From the NCBI GenBank assembly GCA_947373185.1, contig CANBWP010000010.1:27594-91593 (forward strand): DNA of 64,000 nt. Reading direction: 5' to 3'. Both the position numbers and the translations under genes were made by a program. Source of the stretch: Comamonadaceae bacterium. GTDB lineage: Bacteria; Pseudomonadota; Gammaproteobacteria; Burkholderiales; Burkholderiaceae_C. Position 1 is the first letter of the stretch, and each line of letters starts with the position of its first letter. Under the pieces are notes generated by a model. The model was not told the DNA's origin and searched no databases. It saw nothing but the letters and a program-made list of their open reading frames with translations. Below, one piece after another: positions 8,545-16,855 of this stretch.

Positions 8545-8936
8545 ATTCTGAACCATCAACCCGCACACCTTACGATTTGATCGGTGGAGAAAATGCGCTC
8601 AAGCAATTGGTTCACCGTTTTTATGAACTGATGGACCAATTGCCTGAGGCTCACGACGTTCGAAAAATTCACCCGGAAAATCTGGCTGGGAGTGAATTGA
8701 TGCTCTTTGAGTATTTGTCAGGTTGGTTGGGCGGCCCCAATTTGTACATTGCCAAAAAAGGGCATCCACGATTGCGGATGCGGCATGCGCCATATGCCAT
8801 TGGTCCTAGAGAAAGAGATCAATGGATGCTCTGCATGCAGCAGTCATTGACGGAACAAGTGATGGACGAAGGATTTCGCGAAGCACTGATCCAGCAGTTC
8901 AGCGAATTGGCCTCACACATGATCAATGCACATTGA
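8541..8936 (+). CDS. Group II truncated haemoglobin (TrHbO)
   Basis: A 131-residue 2-over-2 globin. Family landmarks are YDLIGGENALKQLVHRFY (helices A-B), a FEYLSGWLGGPNLYI block, GHPRLRMRHAPYAIG (proximal F8 histidine within it) and RDQWMLCM (conserved Trp G8). Group II globins bind oxygen or NO and are linked to oxidative or nitrosative stress. The start at 8541 overlaps the SRAP stop, which sets the N-terminus MNSEPSTRTPYDLIGG; longer in-frame extensions inside the SRAP gene are not believed. The pairing with a DNA-damage protein suggests a shared stress response (inference). Confidence 0.93.
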   Translation: MNSEPSTRTPYDLIGGENALKQLVHRFYELMDQLPEAHDVRKIHPENLAGSELMLFEYLSGWLGGPNLYIAKKGHPRLRMRHAPYAIGPRERDQWMLCMQQSLTEQVMDEGFREALIQQFSELASHMINAH

Positions 8937-9064
8937 CAGAGGCAATAGGCCTTGCCCTAGCAGACGCTAGAAATGTCCAGGTTCAAGGCAAAGTTAGGCA
9001 TTGAGTTTGCTTACGGTAGCAGTTCAATCTCTGCCGAAGGCATAGAAGGACGTGAGATTGAAGT

Positions 9065-9244
9065 TTAAATTTCAACGACTTCAAAGTCAGCCTTGGAAAC
9101 ACCGCATTCAGGGCAAGTCCAATCTTCGGGCACATCAGCCCAGAGTGTTCCGGGCGCGATGCCGTCTTCCATACTTCCAGCAGCCTCGTCGTAAACGAAG
9201 CCACAAACGATGCAAATGTATGTTTTTAAATGGGTCATGCTCAT
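9065..9244 (-). CDS. Rubredoxin
   Basis: A 59-residue protein (57 if the second ATG at 9238 is used). The two iron-binding knuckles are YICIVCGFVYDEAAG and DWTCPECGVSKADFE, separated by the usual EDGIAPGTLWADVP loop. It should carry a single Fe(Cys)4 centre and shuttle electrons, for example to alkane monooxygenases or peroxide-reducing systems; no partner gene is adjacent. It reads toward the haemoglobin gene with a 128-bp gap. No strong Shine-Dalgarno site precedes either ATG, so the start is uncertain by two codons. Confidence 0.92.
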   Translation of the reverse strand: MSMTHLKTYICIVCGFVYDEAAGSMEDGIAPGTLWADVPEDWTCPECGVSKADFEVVEI

Positions 9245-9624
9245 GATGAAATTTCGATGAAAAAAATGAATAGAAAGTTACGACAACCTTAGGCCGCAGC
9301 CATGACTTTATCGAGTTGAATTTGGCAGTGCTTGGCGTGACGTTCTTAGACCTTGCAATTTCGACCCTGGCGTTTTACCACGTACAAGGCTTCGTCTGCT
9401 GCTTGAATGTTTTGAAGCAGCTTTTGTGTCACAACATATTGCGACAGGCCAACTGAAATGGTCACTTGATCGACTTGAAGAGAAAGAGAAAAGGTCACAC
9501 CGCCCACAACGCCTTCTCTTGATGGGACACATGCCACCCACAATATCCACTAAACTTTTGAAAATGCCTGCAACTCCTTTGCACATGAAACAAGCTTGAT
9601 TGGGGCACAACCCCAAGAACGAAG
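9245..9624. other. 380-bp intergenic stretch with a degraded GGDEF gene
   Basis: Apart from the diguanylate-cyclase remnant described separately, the stretch holds no complete gene. On the minus strand after the remnant's stop there is a short coding-like tail (ERHAKHCQIQLDKVMAAA then stop, about 9300-9345), which may be the end of a second lost gene. The right part would contain the promoter of the Bug-family gene at 9625. Confidence 0.5.
9346..9505 (-). pseudogene. C-terminal remnant of a GGDEF (diguanylate cyclase) gene
   Basis: About 50 codons on the minus strand read VTISVGLSQYVV, ADEALYVVKRQGRNCKV and a natural stop. This matches the last third of a GGDEF domain (the TISVGLS strand and the ADxALYxAKxxGRN helix). 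The GG(D/E)EF catalytic loop and everything upstream are missing, and no matching sequence is seen toward 9620. It is a deletion remnant with no expected activity. Confidence 0.7.
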
Positions 9625-10611
9625 ATGAAGACCTTGAAATCAGTGTCATCCACCCTTCTCCTTTGTACCGTGATCTGCGGCGCAGGGCTGAGCCATATGA
9701 CGGCGACAGCACAAAGCAGCAACAAGCGTCCCATTACATTGATTGTCCCGTTTGCCCCAGGCGGCGGCACGGATGCACTTGCGCGTGATTTGGCCAAACC
9801 TCTGGCAGAAAAGTTAGGCGTGCCAGTCATCGTCGACAATCGAGGCGGCGCTGGCGGCTCGATTGCGGCGCAGCAGGTGGCTCAGGCCAAAGCCGATGGC
9901 CACACCTTGTTGTTTGTCACGTCCACCTTTGTGACCTCCGCCGCCACGGACCGAAAACTCAGCTACGACGTCATCAAGGATTTCGCCCCCATCGCCAAAG
10001 TGGGCAGTGGCCCCCTGCTCCTCGTGGTCAATCCTCAAACAGGGATTCAGTCTGTGCCGGCTCTGATCGATGCCGCCAAGCGGCAACCTGATTTGCTGAA
10101 CTATGTCTCTGCAGGACCAGGCAGCATCAACCACTTGTCAGGCGAGTTGTTTGCACAACGAACAGGTACCCGAATGACGCACATTCCCTACAAAGGCAGT
10201 GGCCCAGCCACCATGGACCTGATTGGGGGTCAGGCTCAGGTCTTTTTTGCCACAGTGCCAACCATCCTGAGCCAGGTTAAGTCAGGCAAAGTTCGCCTGA
10301 TTGCCACGACGGCCAAAGTTCGCAGCAAACTTTTTGCAGAGGTTCCCACCGTCATCGAGAGCGGCATCAAGGGATTTGAGGTGGGAACTTGGTGGGGGGT
10401 TGTGGGACCGAAAGACATGCCCACCGAATGGGTACAGACCCTCAATCGGGCCATCAATGAATCAAGCGCGTCAGATACATTGGTCAGACGCTTTGAGGAA
10501 GAAGGTGCTGAACGATTTGCAGGGACCTCCGCAGACTTTGGCGCCGCTTTGAAACAAGAACTAGAAGCTTGGCGCAAAGTCGTCCATGATGCGGGCCTCA
10601 AGATTGATTGA
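9625..10611 (+). CDS. Bug/TctC-family periplasmic solute-binding protein
   Basis: A 328-residue substrate-binding protein of tripartite tricarboxylate transporters. It has a signal peptide ending near ATAQS, then [45 protein letters not shown] (ligand-loop strand) and IGGQAQVFF. Bug proteins bind organic acids such as citrate, malate and aromatic or amino acids; the ligand cannot be read here. No TctA/TctB genes are nearby, as is common for Burkholderiales. It starts a same-strand cluster with a lyase and an amidohydrolase, so a dicarboxylate-type substrate is plausible. Confidence 0.93.
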   Translation: MKTLKSVSSTLLLCTVICGAGLSHMTATAQSSNKRPITLIVPFAPGGGTDALARDLAKPLAEKLGVPVIVDNRGGAGGSIAAQQVAQAKADGHTLLFVTSTFVTSAATDRKLSYDVIKDFAPIAKVGSGPLLLVVNPQTGIQSVPALIDAAKRQPDLLNYVSAGPGSINHLSGELFAQRTGTRMTHIPYKGSGPATMDLIGGQAQVFFATVPTILSQVKSGKVRLIATTAKVRSKLFAEVPTVIESGIKGFEVGTWWGVVGPKDMPTEWVQTLNRAINESSASDTLVRRFEEEGAERFAGTSADFGAALKQELEAWRKVVHDAGLKID

Positions 10612-10641
10612 AGACTTCAGACAGATACAGAAAGCCGCCCT

Positions 10642-11508
10642 ATGAATTGCACACCAAGACGCACTGCCCTGCGAGCCATCCTACAAGGCGAGTCCTGTAT
10701 GTTTCCAGCATCGGTGTTCGATCCCCTCTCAGCGCGCATTGCCAAAGACGTAGGGTATGAGATGGCCATGTTTGCTGGCTCCATTGCGTCGTTCACTGTG
10801 TTGGGTGCACCAGATTTGGTCGTACTGACCCTGACTGAATTGGCCGAGCAAGCACAACGCATTTGCCGCGCAAGTGACATCCCTCTGCTGGTCGATGCAG
10901 ACCATGGTTTTGGCAATGCCTTGAACGTACGGCGGACTGTTGAAGAACTGGAAACGGCTGGGGTCGCCGGTTTAACCATCGAAGACACCGAATTGCCCGC
11001 TGCATTTGGCAAACTGCCAAAGGGCCTTATCAGTGTGGAAGAAACCTTGGGTAAATTCCAGGCAGCCTTAGCAGCCAGGCAAGACCCGAGTCTGAGCATT
11101 TTGGCCAGAAGCACGGCCTTTGTTGCATTGCCCACTGATGCCGCGGTGGAACGCATTGCCCAATATGCCACTCAACCTGTTGACGGCTTGTTCCTGGTCG
11201 GTGTCAAAACCTGGGAACAACTTGAGGCCGTCCGCAAACAAACTGCCTTGCCCATTGCCTTGGGAGGCACCCCAGCCGCCATGAAGGATGCACAGCGATT
11301 GAGTGAACTCGGGGTGAAAATTGCGCTGGAAGGTCATGCCCCCTTTACGGCGGCAGTCACTGCCGTCTATGAGACCCTTCTCAAGATGCGTGCCAAATCA
11401 GCACCTGATGCGCTCACACCCAGATCAGTCCCACCAGATGTCATCGCCAACCTGACCCGCGACGCTCAATACAACAGTTGGCTGAAGCAATACTTGAATA
11501 CCCCTTAA
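10642..11508 (+). CDS. Isocitrate lyase/PEP mutase family protein, oxaloacetate decarboxylase-like
   Basis: A 288-residue (beta/alpha)8 protein of the PEP mutase/isocitrate lyase superfamily. Metal-binding segments VDADHGFGNALN (about 84-95) and IEDTELP (about 113-119) are present. The mobile active-site loop reads AFGKLPKGLISVEE and lacks the KKCGH cysteine of true lyases. His232 (LEGHAP) matches the active-site histidine of PA4872-type oxaloacetate decarboxylases. The most likely reaction is therefore decarboxylation of oxaloacetate or a related 2-oxo acid. It lies 30 nt after the Bug gene and 24 nt before the amidohydrolase. Confidence 0.82.
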   Translation: MNCTPRRTALRAILQGESCMFPASVFDPLSARIAKDVGYEMAMFAGSIASFTVLGAPDLVVLTLTELAEQAQRICRASDIPLLVDADHGFGNALNVRRTVEELETAGVAGLTIEDTELPAAFGKLPKGLISVEETLGKFQAALAARQDPSLSILARSTAFVALPTDAAVERIAQYATQPVDGLFLVGVKTWEQLEAVRKQTALPIALGGTPAAMKDAQRLSELGVKIALEGHAPFTAAVTAVYETLLKMRAKSAPDALTPRSVPPDVIANLTRDAQYNSWLKQYLNTP

Positions 11509-11532
11509 AGCCTTAGCAAGAGAGACTGATCC

Positions 11533-12366
11533 ATGAAGCTAGAAATCACAGATGCCCAGGTCCATATTTGGGCGGCCAGTACCCCAGAGCGACCATGGCC
11601 TGACCGGCATGCACCGCATCGGCCGGTTCCCATCACAGCCGAAGGTCTATTGGCCGAAATGGCGGAAGCCGGCGTCGATCGCGCCATCTTAGTCCCCCCC
11701 TCATGGGAAGGTGAGCGCAATGACGTCTGCCTGGCTGCCGCGCAAAAGTACCCTGACAGATTTGCCGTGATGGGCCGTTTGGATCCTGAGTCGCCTGCAT
11801 CGCGCGACATGATTGCAGACTGGCGCAAAGAGCCGGGTCAATTGGGCCTGCGATTTACATTTCACCGTCCATCCTTGCAGCCGCTATTGACCGAAGGCAA
11901 GGCTGATTGGTTGTGGCCCCTGGCTGAGCGTGCAGGTGTGCCCATCATGATGACCTGCCCCTTCAAAATCATGCACATTGCCGACGAGATTGCTCAGAAG
12001 CACCCTGGCTTGAAATTGGTCATAGACCATTTGGGACTCTTGCCGGGCACCCGCGACGAAGCTGCTTTTGCCGAGTTTGACAAACTATTGGCTTTGGCAA
12101 AACGACCCAATGTGGCGGTCAAGGCAAGTGCGCTGCCTTGCTATACCAACAGCCCTTGGCCCTTCACCAGCATGCACAGCCAGATTCGCCAAGCATTTGA
12201 TGCATTTGGCCCGCAACGCATGTTTTGGGGCACCGATTTGTCGCGCTTGCCATGTACCTACAAGCAAGGTGTCGAGCTCTTTACGCAAGAGCTGGACTGG
12301 CTCAAGGGTGAAGACCTGGCCTGGGTCATGGGCCGAGGATTGCGCCAATGGTTAGGTTGGACTTGA
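11533..12366 (+). CDS. Amidohydrolase-2 family metal hydrolase/lactonase
   Basis: A 277-residue TIM-barrel protein of the amidohydrolase-related group that includes 2-pyrone-4,6-dicarboxylate lactonase. Seen are an N-terminal DAQVHIW (HxW where other members have HxH), the FTFHRPS strand, VIDHLGLLPG (barrel histidine) and the C-terminal MFWGTDLSRLP with the catalytic aspartate. These enzymes hydrolyse cyclic lactones or decarboxylate aromatic acids. Together with the lyase just upstream, and Bug binding proteins on both sides, it suggests breakdown of an imported carboxylate or lactone; the substrate is unknown. Confidence 0.85.
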   Translation: MKLEITDAQVHIWAASTPERPWPDRHAPHRPVPITAEGLLAEMAEAGVDRAILVPPSWEGERNDVCLAAAQKYPDRFAVMGRLDPESPASRDMIADWRKEPGQLGLRFTFHRPSLQPLLTEGKADWLWPLAERAGVPIMMTCPFKIMHIADEIAQKHPGLKLVIDHLGLLPGTRDEAAFAEFDKLLALAKRPNVAVKASALPCYTNSPWPFTSMHSQIRQAFDAFGPQRMFWGTDLSRLPCTYKQGVELFTQELDWLKGEDLAWVMGRGLRQWLGWT

Positions 12367-12384
12367 CCCGTCTTCTTTGACCAT

Positions 12385-13380
12385 TTACTCGGGTTTGAGC
12401 TTGATCACTTTGAACATCTTGGCCCAGTAATTCATTTCCTGTTGAATTTGTTGGCCAAACTCTGCAGGGGTATTGGCCAATGGCTCGACGCCCTGTGCCA
12501 TCAACTTATCGCGCAGCTCCGCTTGTTGATAAAACTTAGCGATATCTTGTTGCACCCGATTCACAATGGCAGAAGGCGTGCCTGCGGGGGCCAGCAGGCC
12601 AAACCAAGAGTTCAACTCAAATCCCGGTAAACCAGACTCTGCCACGGTTGGGAGGTCTGGCGCCAATCTTGTGCGCTCTTTGCTCGTGACGGCCAAAGCA
12701 CGTAATTTGCCAGATCGCACGTATTGCAAAGCCGTTGCAATGTTGGGAAACATGACGGGCACTTGCCCACCGATGAGATCGTTGTAAGCGGGTCCATTTC
12801 CTTTGTAAGGCACATGCACCATGTCAATGCCGGCCATGGCATTGAACATTTCTCCAGCCATGTGTGGGGGCGAGCCATTGCCTGACGATGCAAACGAAAA
12901 AGTACCTGGTTTCGACTTCGCCAAGGCAATGAACTCTTTCACTGAATGCGCTGGCACTGAAGGATGCACCACAAACAAGGCTGGACCACTGACCAAATTG
13001 GTCACGGGGACAAAATCGCGCTGCGTGTCGTAAGGCAAGGTTTTGTACAAACTGGGATTGATGGTGTGGCTGCCACTGACGACCACAAAGGTATAACCAT
13101 CGGGTTTGGCTTTGGCAACCAGATCGGTGCCGGCGGTCCCCCCTGCCCCGGATTTGTTTTCAACGACAAAGGGTTGACCATAGCGCTCTGACAACTTTTG
13201 GGCCGTTAAACGGGCCACCAAGTCGGTTCCACCTCCTGGCGCAAAAGGCACAATGATCCTAACGGGTTTCTGCGGCCAATCGGTGGGTAATGCGCCGGCC
13301 GTACTTTGGGCGTGGGCCGCACTCAGGCTGAGCCATGTGGCAGCCAAGATGGCAGAAAACTGGCAGAGAAATTTTGTCAT
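12385..13380 (-). CDS. Bug/TctC-family periplasmic solute-binding protein
   Basis: A 331-residue paralogue of the protein at 9625, convergent with the amidohydrolase gene (18-bp gap). The signal peptide ends at AHAQS and is followed by VRIIVPFAPGGGTDLVAR, VVENKSGAGGTAGTD, MVHVPYKGNGPA and LIGGQVPVMF, all standard Bug landmarks. It is likely an organic-acid receptor working with a distant TctAB pair. Its start, at 13380, faces the response-regulator gene at 13543 across a 162-bp divergent region that should hold both promoters. Confidence 0.93.
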   Translation of the reverse strand: MTKFLCQFSAILAATWLSLSAAHAQSTAGALPTDWPQKPVRIIVPFAPGGGTDLVARLTAQKLSERYGQPFVVENKSGAGGTAGTDLVAKAKPDGYTFVVVSGSHTINPSLYKTLPYDTQRDFVPVTNLVSGPALFVVHPSVPAHSVKEFIALAKSKPGTFSFASSGNGSPPHMAGEMFNAMAGIDMVHVPYKGNGPAYNDLIGGQVPVMFPNIATALQYVRSGKLRALAVTSKERTRLAPDLPTVAESGLPGFELNSWFGLLAPAGTPSAIVNRVQQDIAKFYQQAELRDKLMAQGVEPLANTPAEFGQQIQQEMNYWAKMFKVIKLKPE

Positions 13381-13542
13381 CAGTCAATCACCTCATCAAC
13401 AATGGTTCCCCCTCAGGGAAGTCGTTGGAGACTATCTCATGCCTGCGCAGGGTGCAAGCGAATTTCAAGGCAAGGGGGTGTGAGCAGCTATAACCTAAGT
13501 TTCATTGTGCAAAAATAGGAAAATAGTACGATCCGAAGCAAT

Positions 13543-14208
13543 ATGGCCTCAAACAGAAACGCCCTTCTTGTCGTGGACGATCATCCCGTTTACCGGGAAG
13601 CTTTGGGCGAAATATTGGCCAAAGAATTTGAGGGCTTTGACATACAAGTCCGCACAGCGAGCAATGCTGCTGAAGGCTTGGCCTTGATTGACCAATCTGA
13701 CCAATTTTGGGTGGTTTTGTTGGATGTACAAATGCCAGGACTGAATGGTTTGGCTGGTATCAAAGTCTTTAAGCACAATCCAAACGTTCAGCACGTGATC
13801 TCCATCTCCGGACTTGAGTCTTCCACTTGGGAAAGCCGCGCAATTGCGTCAGGTGCCAGCCTGTTTTTATCCAAAAACAGTACTTCGCAAAGCATTTTTG
13901 ACCAAGTCAAACCACTCTTTGATATTGACTCCGTCACGGTCTCCAAAGGGCAGGCTGAAGAAAACAATGAATTTCGATTGACTCAAAGGCAGCTTGAAGT
14001 TCTGCATCTCATTTCATTGGGCCACCCCAATAAAATCATTGCCGATTACCTTGAAATCAAAGAGCAAACGGTCAAGATTCACATCAATCAAATTTTCAAA
14101 GAACTTCGTGTTTTCAACCGAACCCAGGCTGTCTTAAAAGCACAAAAATTCAATCTCCTCAGTTCGATGGACGTGAACATTGAATCAACTCGGTCAATCA
14201 ATGCATGA
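13543..14208 (+). CDS. NarL/LuxR-type response regulator
   Basis: A 221-residue two-domain regulator. The receiver domain (about 7-120) has the acidic pair in VVDDHP, phospho-acceptor Asp in VLLDVQMPG and the lysine in FLSKNS. The C-terminal LuxR-type HTH (about 145-205) has LTQRQLEVLHLISLGHPNKI and EQTVKIHINQIFKEL. Its stop overlaps the start of the hybrid histidine kinase (ATGA), so the two are a translationally coupled two-component system. Targets are not evident. The divergent Bug gene upstream is a possible one, by position only. Confidence 0.93.
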   Translation: MASNRNALLVVDDHPVYREALGEILAKEFEGFDIQVRTASNAAEGLALIDQSDQFWVVLLDVQMPGLNGLAGIKVFKHNPNVQHVISISGLESSTWESRAIASGASLFLSKNSTSQSIFDQVKPLFDIDSVTVSKGQAEENNEFRLTQRQLEVLHLISLGHPNKIIADYLEIKEQTVKIHINQIFKELRVFNRTQAVLKAQKFNLLSSMDVNIESTRSINA

Positions 14209-15992
14209 CGACTGAAAATCTCACGTCTGAGTTTCCAAATTTTGAACAGCTGGTTGCGCAAGAAAAACTGGCTTACATGCAAAATTATGCAAAGTCCAGT
14301 ACCTTTGCAACCATTCTTGCGCCCCTGCTTTGCATCCCTCTTTATTTAGAAACCACGTCGAACCAATTGTTCAATGCCTGGTTCATCGCGATGGCTTTGG
14401 TGGTTTTGGTTAGAATTTTTCTGATCAGGGCCCTTGACCTGTCGGGCGAACTTAAAAAGAATTTTTTGATTCTGAACTTTGCCCTTGGCATCGTGACTTT
14501 TGTATGGGGCATTGGATGGTTCATTTTTGTGCCCACCTCTGATCCTGTCAACTACCTGATTTACCAAATCATTTGTCTGACCATCTTGTTTGTGGGCATG
14601 GTCGGTTATTGCGTGAGTTGGAAATCATTTTTCTCCTTTGTACTGCCCCTCAAAACACCTGAACTCATTTTCATTGTTTTGCACCATGACTTCATCATCT
14701 GGCCCATCGCCATTGGCTCCATGGTGGCTTTCTATTTGGCACTCAAGATGGTTTTCTTGTTTTCAAAATCTTGGGAAAAATCATTTTCATTGCGGCTCAA
14801 AAATGATGCGCTGATTGACCAATTGGTGACAGAAAAAAATGCATCCATTGCGGCCAACTTGGCAAAATCTGAATTCATTGCAACAGCCAGTCATGACTTA
14901 AGGCAACCCATGCAATCGATCAACATTTTTGTTGACATGATTGAGCTTAAAAATTTACAAGACTACGAAAAATCAATCTTTTCAAGGATGCGAAGTAGCA
15001 TTGCTGTCTTGAACAAAATGTTCAACACACTCCTTGACATTAGCAAGTTAGATTCAAATTTTTCGACCAGCGAAAGCACCTTTTCGCTGGTGCAATTGAT
15101 CCAAGAACTGACCAACACTTACGCCCATCTTTGCCATGAAAAAGGGCTCAGTCTCGAGTTTGAGTACACAGACTGTTGGATCAAAGGTGACCCGCAACTG
15201 ACATCACAAATCCTTCGCAACTTGCTGTCTAACGCCGTGCAATACACGGAAACAGGCGGCATTGTGGTGAGCTTTCGCAGCGATACAAACTTGCTTCAAT
15301 TCTGCGTCAAAGATACAGGTTGTGGCATTCCAAGAGAAGACATGCCCGTCATCTTCAAGGAGTTTTATCGCTCCGAACACTCAAGATCTCAGCACGACGG
15401 TCTGGGATTGGGTCTGTCCATTGTGAATCGGATTGTCAAAAAAATTGGAGGTGAATGTGCTGTCTCGTCCACGGTTGACAAAGGTTCAACTTTTGAAATC
15501 AGAACACCATTCAGCGTTTTCGACAAAACCAGCCCCAATGACATCAGGCACATCCATGCAACGATTCCTCGCACCGCAGGAAAACCCCTGAGCTCACAGA
15601 CCTCTGATGGGGTCTCTTCAAACCAAGAATTACATTTGGGAATCATTGAGAACGACCCTTCTCTTCAAACTGCTTATGCACAATATTTCAGCAAGGCAGG
15701 TATGACCGTGCACATCATTCCGCATACTGAATCTGCGTTTCTTGATTGTCTGGCTGAGATCCCGAAACTTAATTTCATATTGAGTGATTTCAGGCTTGGT
15801 GAGAAGAATGGGATTTACTTCATTCAAAAATTACGTGAAGAATTCAACGATGACATCCCTGCTTGCATCGTGACGGCAGACACTTCTCCGAAACATATCA
15901 AGTTATTTGACCAGCTGAACATTCATGTACTTTACAAGCCCATTGACATCAAATTGATCGAAGAATTTATGGCTCAGAACTTGGCCGCCTGA
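14205..15992 (+). CDS. Membrane hybrid sensor histidine kinase with C-terminal receiver domain
   Basis: A 595-residue inner-membrane kinase. About six hydrophobic segments lie within residues 25-190 with no large periplasmic domain, so it probably senses a membrane or intramembrane signal. Then come the H-box (TASHDLRQPMQSIN), the N-box (LRNLLSNAVQYT), G1 (KDTGCGIPRED), G2 (GLGLGLSIV) and a C-terminal receiver with Asp in LSDFRLGEKNG and Lys in VLYKPID. HDLRQP-type kinases with attached receivers often pair with NarL-type regulators, as here. Base composition is slightly more AT-rich than the flanking metabolic genes. Confidence 0.93.
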   Translation: MTTENLTSEFPNFEQLVAQEKLAYMQNYAKSSTFATILAPLLCIPLYLETTSNQLFNAWFIAMALVVLVRIFLIRALDLSGELKKNFLILNFALGIVTFVWGIGWFIFVPTSDPVNYLIYQIICLTILFVGMVGYCVSWKSFFSFVLPLKTPELIFIVLHHDFIIWPIAIGSMVAFYLALKMVFLFSKSWEKSFSLRLKNDALIDQLVTEKNASIAANLAKSEFIATASHDLRQPMQSINIFVDMIELKNLQDYEKSIFSRMRSSIAVLNKMFNTLLDISKLDSNFSTSESTFSLVQLIQELTNTYAHLCHEKGLSLEFEYTDCWIKGDPQLTSQILRNLLSNAVQYTETGGIVVSFRSDTNLLQFCVKDTGCGIPREDMPVIFKEFYRSEHSRSQHDGLGLGLSIVNRIVKKIGGECAVSSTVDKGSTFEIRTPFSVFDKTSPNDIRHIHATIPRTAGKPLSSQTSDGVSSNQELHLGIIENDPSLQTAYAQYFSKAGMTVHIIPHTESAFLDCLAEIPKLNFILSDFRLGEKNGIYFIQKLREEFNDDIPACIVTADTSPKHIKLFDQLNIHVLYKPIDIKLIEEFMAQNLAA

Positions 15993-16002
15993 AGTCACTT
16001 CA

Positions 16003-16353
16003 TCATTTCGAGCGCATGATGAGTTGTGTGTTCTTGAGCACTTGCTTTTTTATATTCAAAATATCTTGGGCCAAGCGCTTTTGACTCAAGGACATGGCCT
16101 CAAGGTATTGAATGGCCTCAGGGGTTAATGCGGCCGCCTTGCCACTTCTTCCCCAGACAATCAAATTGGCATTCAATTCGCCTTCCCAGAATTTCAACTC
16201 TCCCCAAACATGCCGATAGGATCGACCGAGGTGTTTCGCGGCTTCACCAATCGAGCCGTGATCTTTCAGACTGTCGAGCAGGTCCAACAAGGGGTGGCCC
16301 AAGCGATTGCGTGTGGGTTGCTTCGAGAATTTGTACTCAATGGTCAGGTACAT
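16003..16353 (-). CDS. ModE-like winged-helix regulator (DNA-binding domain only)
   Basis: A 116-residue protein matching the N-terminal LysR-type winged helix of ModE: LLDLLDSLKDHGSIGEAAKHLGRSYRHVWGELKFWE. The C-terminal molybdate-binding (molbindin) domains of full-length ModE are absent. It lies downstream of formate dehydrogenase and modA on the same strand, so a role in controlling molybdenum uptake or molybdoenzyme genes is likely. Without molbindin domains it must sense molybdate indirectly or not at all. Confidence 0.82.
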   Translation of the reverse strand: MYLTIEYKFSKQPTRNRLGHPLLDLLDSLKDHGSIGEAAKHLGRSYRHVWGELKFWEGELNANLIVWGRSGKAAALTPEAIQYLEAMSLSQKRLAQDILNIKKQVLKNTQLIMRSK

Positions 16354-16404
16354 GGTTCGCCGCCTGGTTGTAATTGAAGTAAAGAAGGATTGATGACTTG
16401 TGCT

Positions 16405-16755
16405 TTACGAATCGCCTCTGATTTCTGCCAAGGCTCGGCAGACTCTGATGGCCAGCACCTTGGGTGGCGTCTTGGATTGAATGGTCCCTTTGCCGGCAGG
16501 GCCTTCGTAGTCGTAAAAAGACTTCACCATGCCGGCCTCGTATGTGTCGTAGGCTCTCAGCCGATACATGGCGCCATTGGGGCATTTGCCCATGAAAACA
16601 ATGCTGTCCTCATCTTGACCCGAAGTTTGCCCCGATGTTTGACCCGCAACGTCCTCAGCCCCGATGGCCAAACGAGCAACAAACAAGCCAGTCGCTAGGA
16701 CGAGGGTGAACAGCTTGATGACAGGCATCTCACGGCCGAGCAGATAAAAGCGCAT
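16405..16755 (-). CDS. Hypothetical exported small protein
   Basis: A 116-residue product with an N-terminal hydrophobic segment (VIKLFTLVLATGLFVARLAIGA) that looks like a signal peptide or anchor. A short GQTSGQTSGQ repeat follows, then a compact C-terminal part with two cysteines (MGKCPNGAMYRLRAYD and AIRVCRALAE). No family is recognised. It lies between modA and the ModE-like gene on the same strand, so it may belong to that transcript. The start could be ATG 16755 or the in-frame ATG 16728; neither has a strong ribosome-binding site. Confidence 0.6.
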   Translation of the reverse strand: MRFYLLGREMPVIKLFTLVLATGLFVARLAIGAEDVAGQTSGQTSGQDEDSIVFMGKCPNGAMYRLRAYDTYEAGMVKSFYDYEGPAGKGTIQSKTPPKVLAIRVCRALAEIRGDS

Positions 16756-16855
16756 GTTCAGAAAATCCAGTGATCAGATGTTCTGATGCTAAGAAAACGA
16801 CGCTTGCTCAACAATAATCAAATCGCTCTAGAACCAAAGCTCTGCCAACCAGGAT

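Noticed and set aside
9308..9712. 134-codon minus-strand frame before the Bug gene
   Set aside because: Ser/Arg-rich, no family; the neighbouring frame carries the recognisable GGDEF tail instead.
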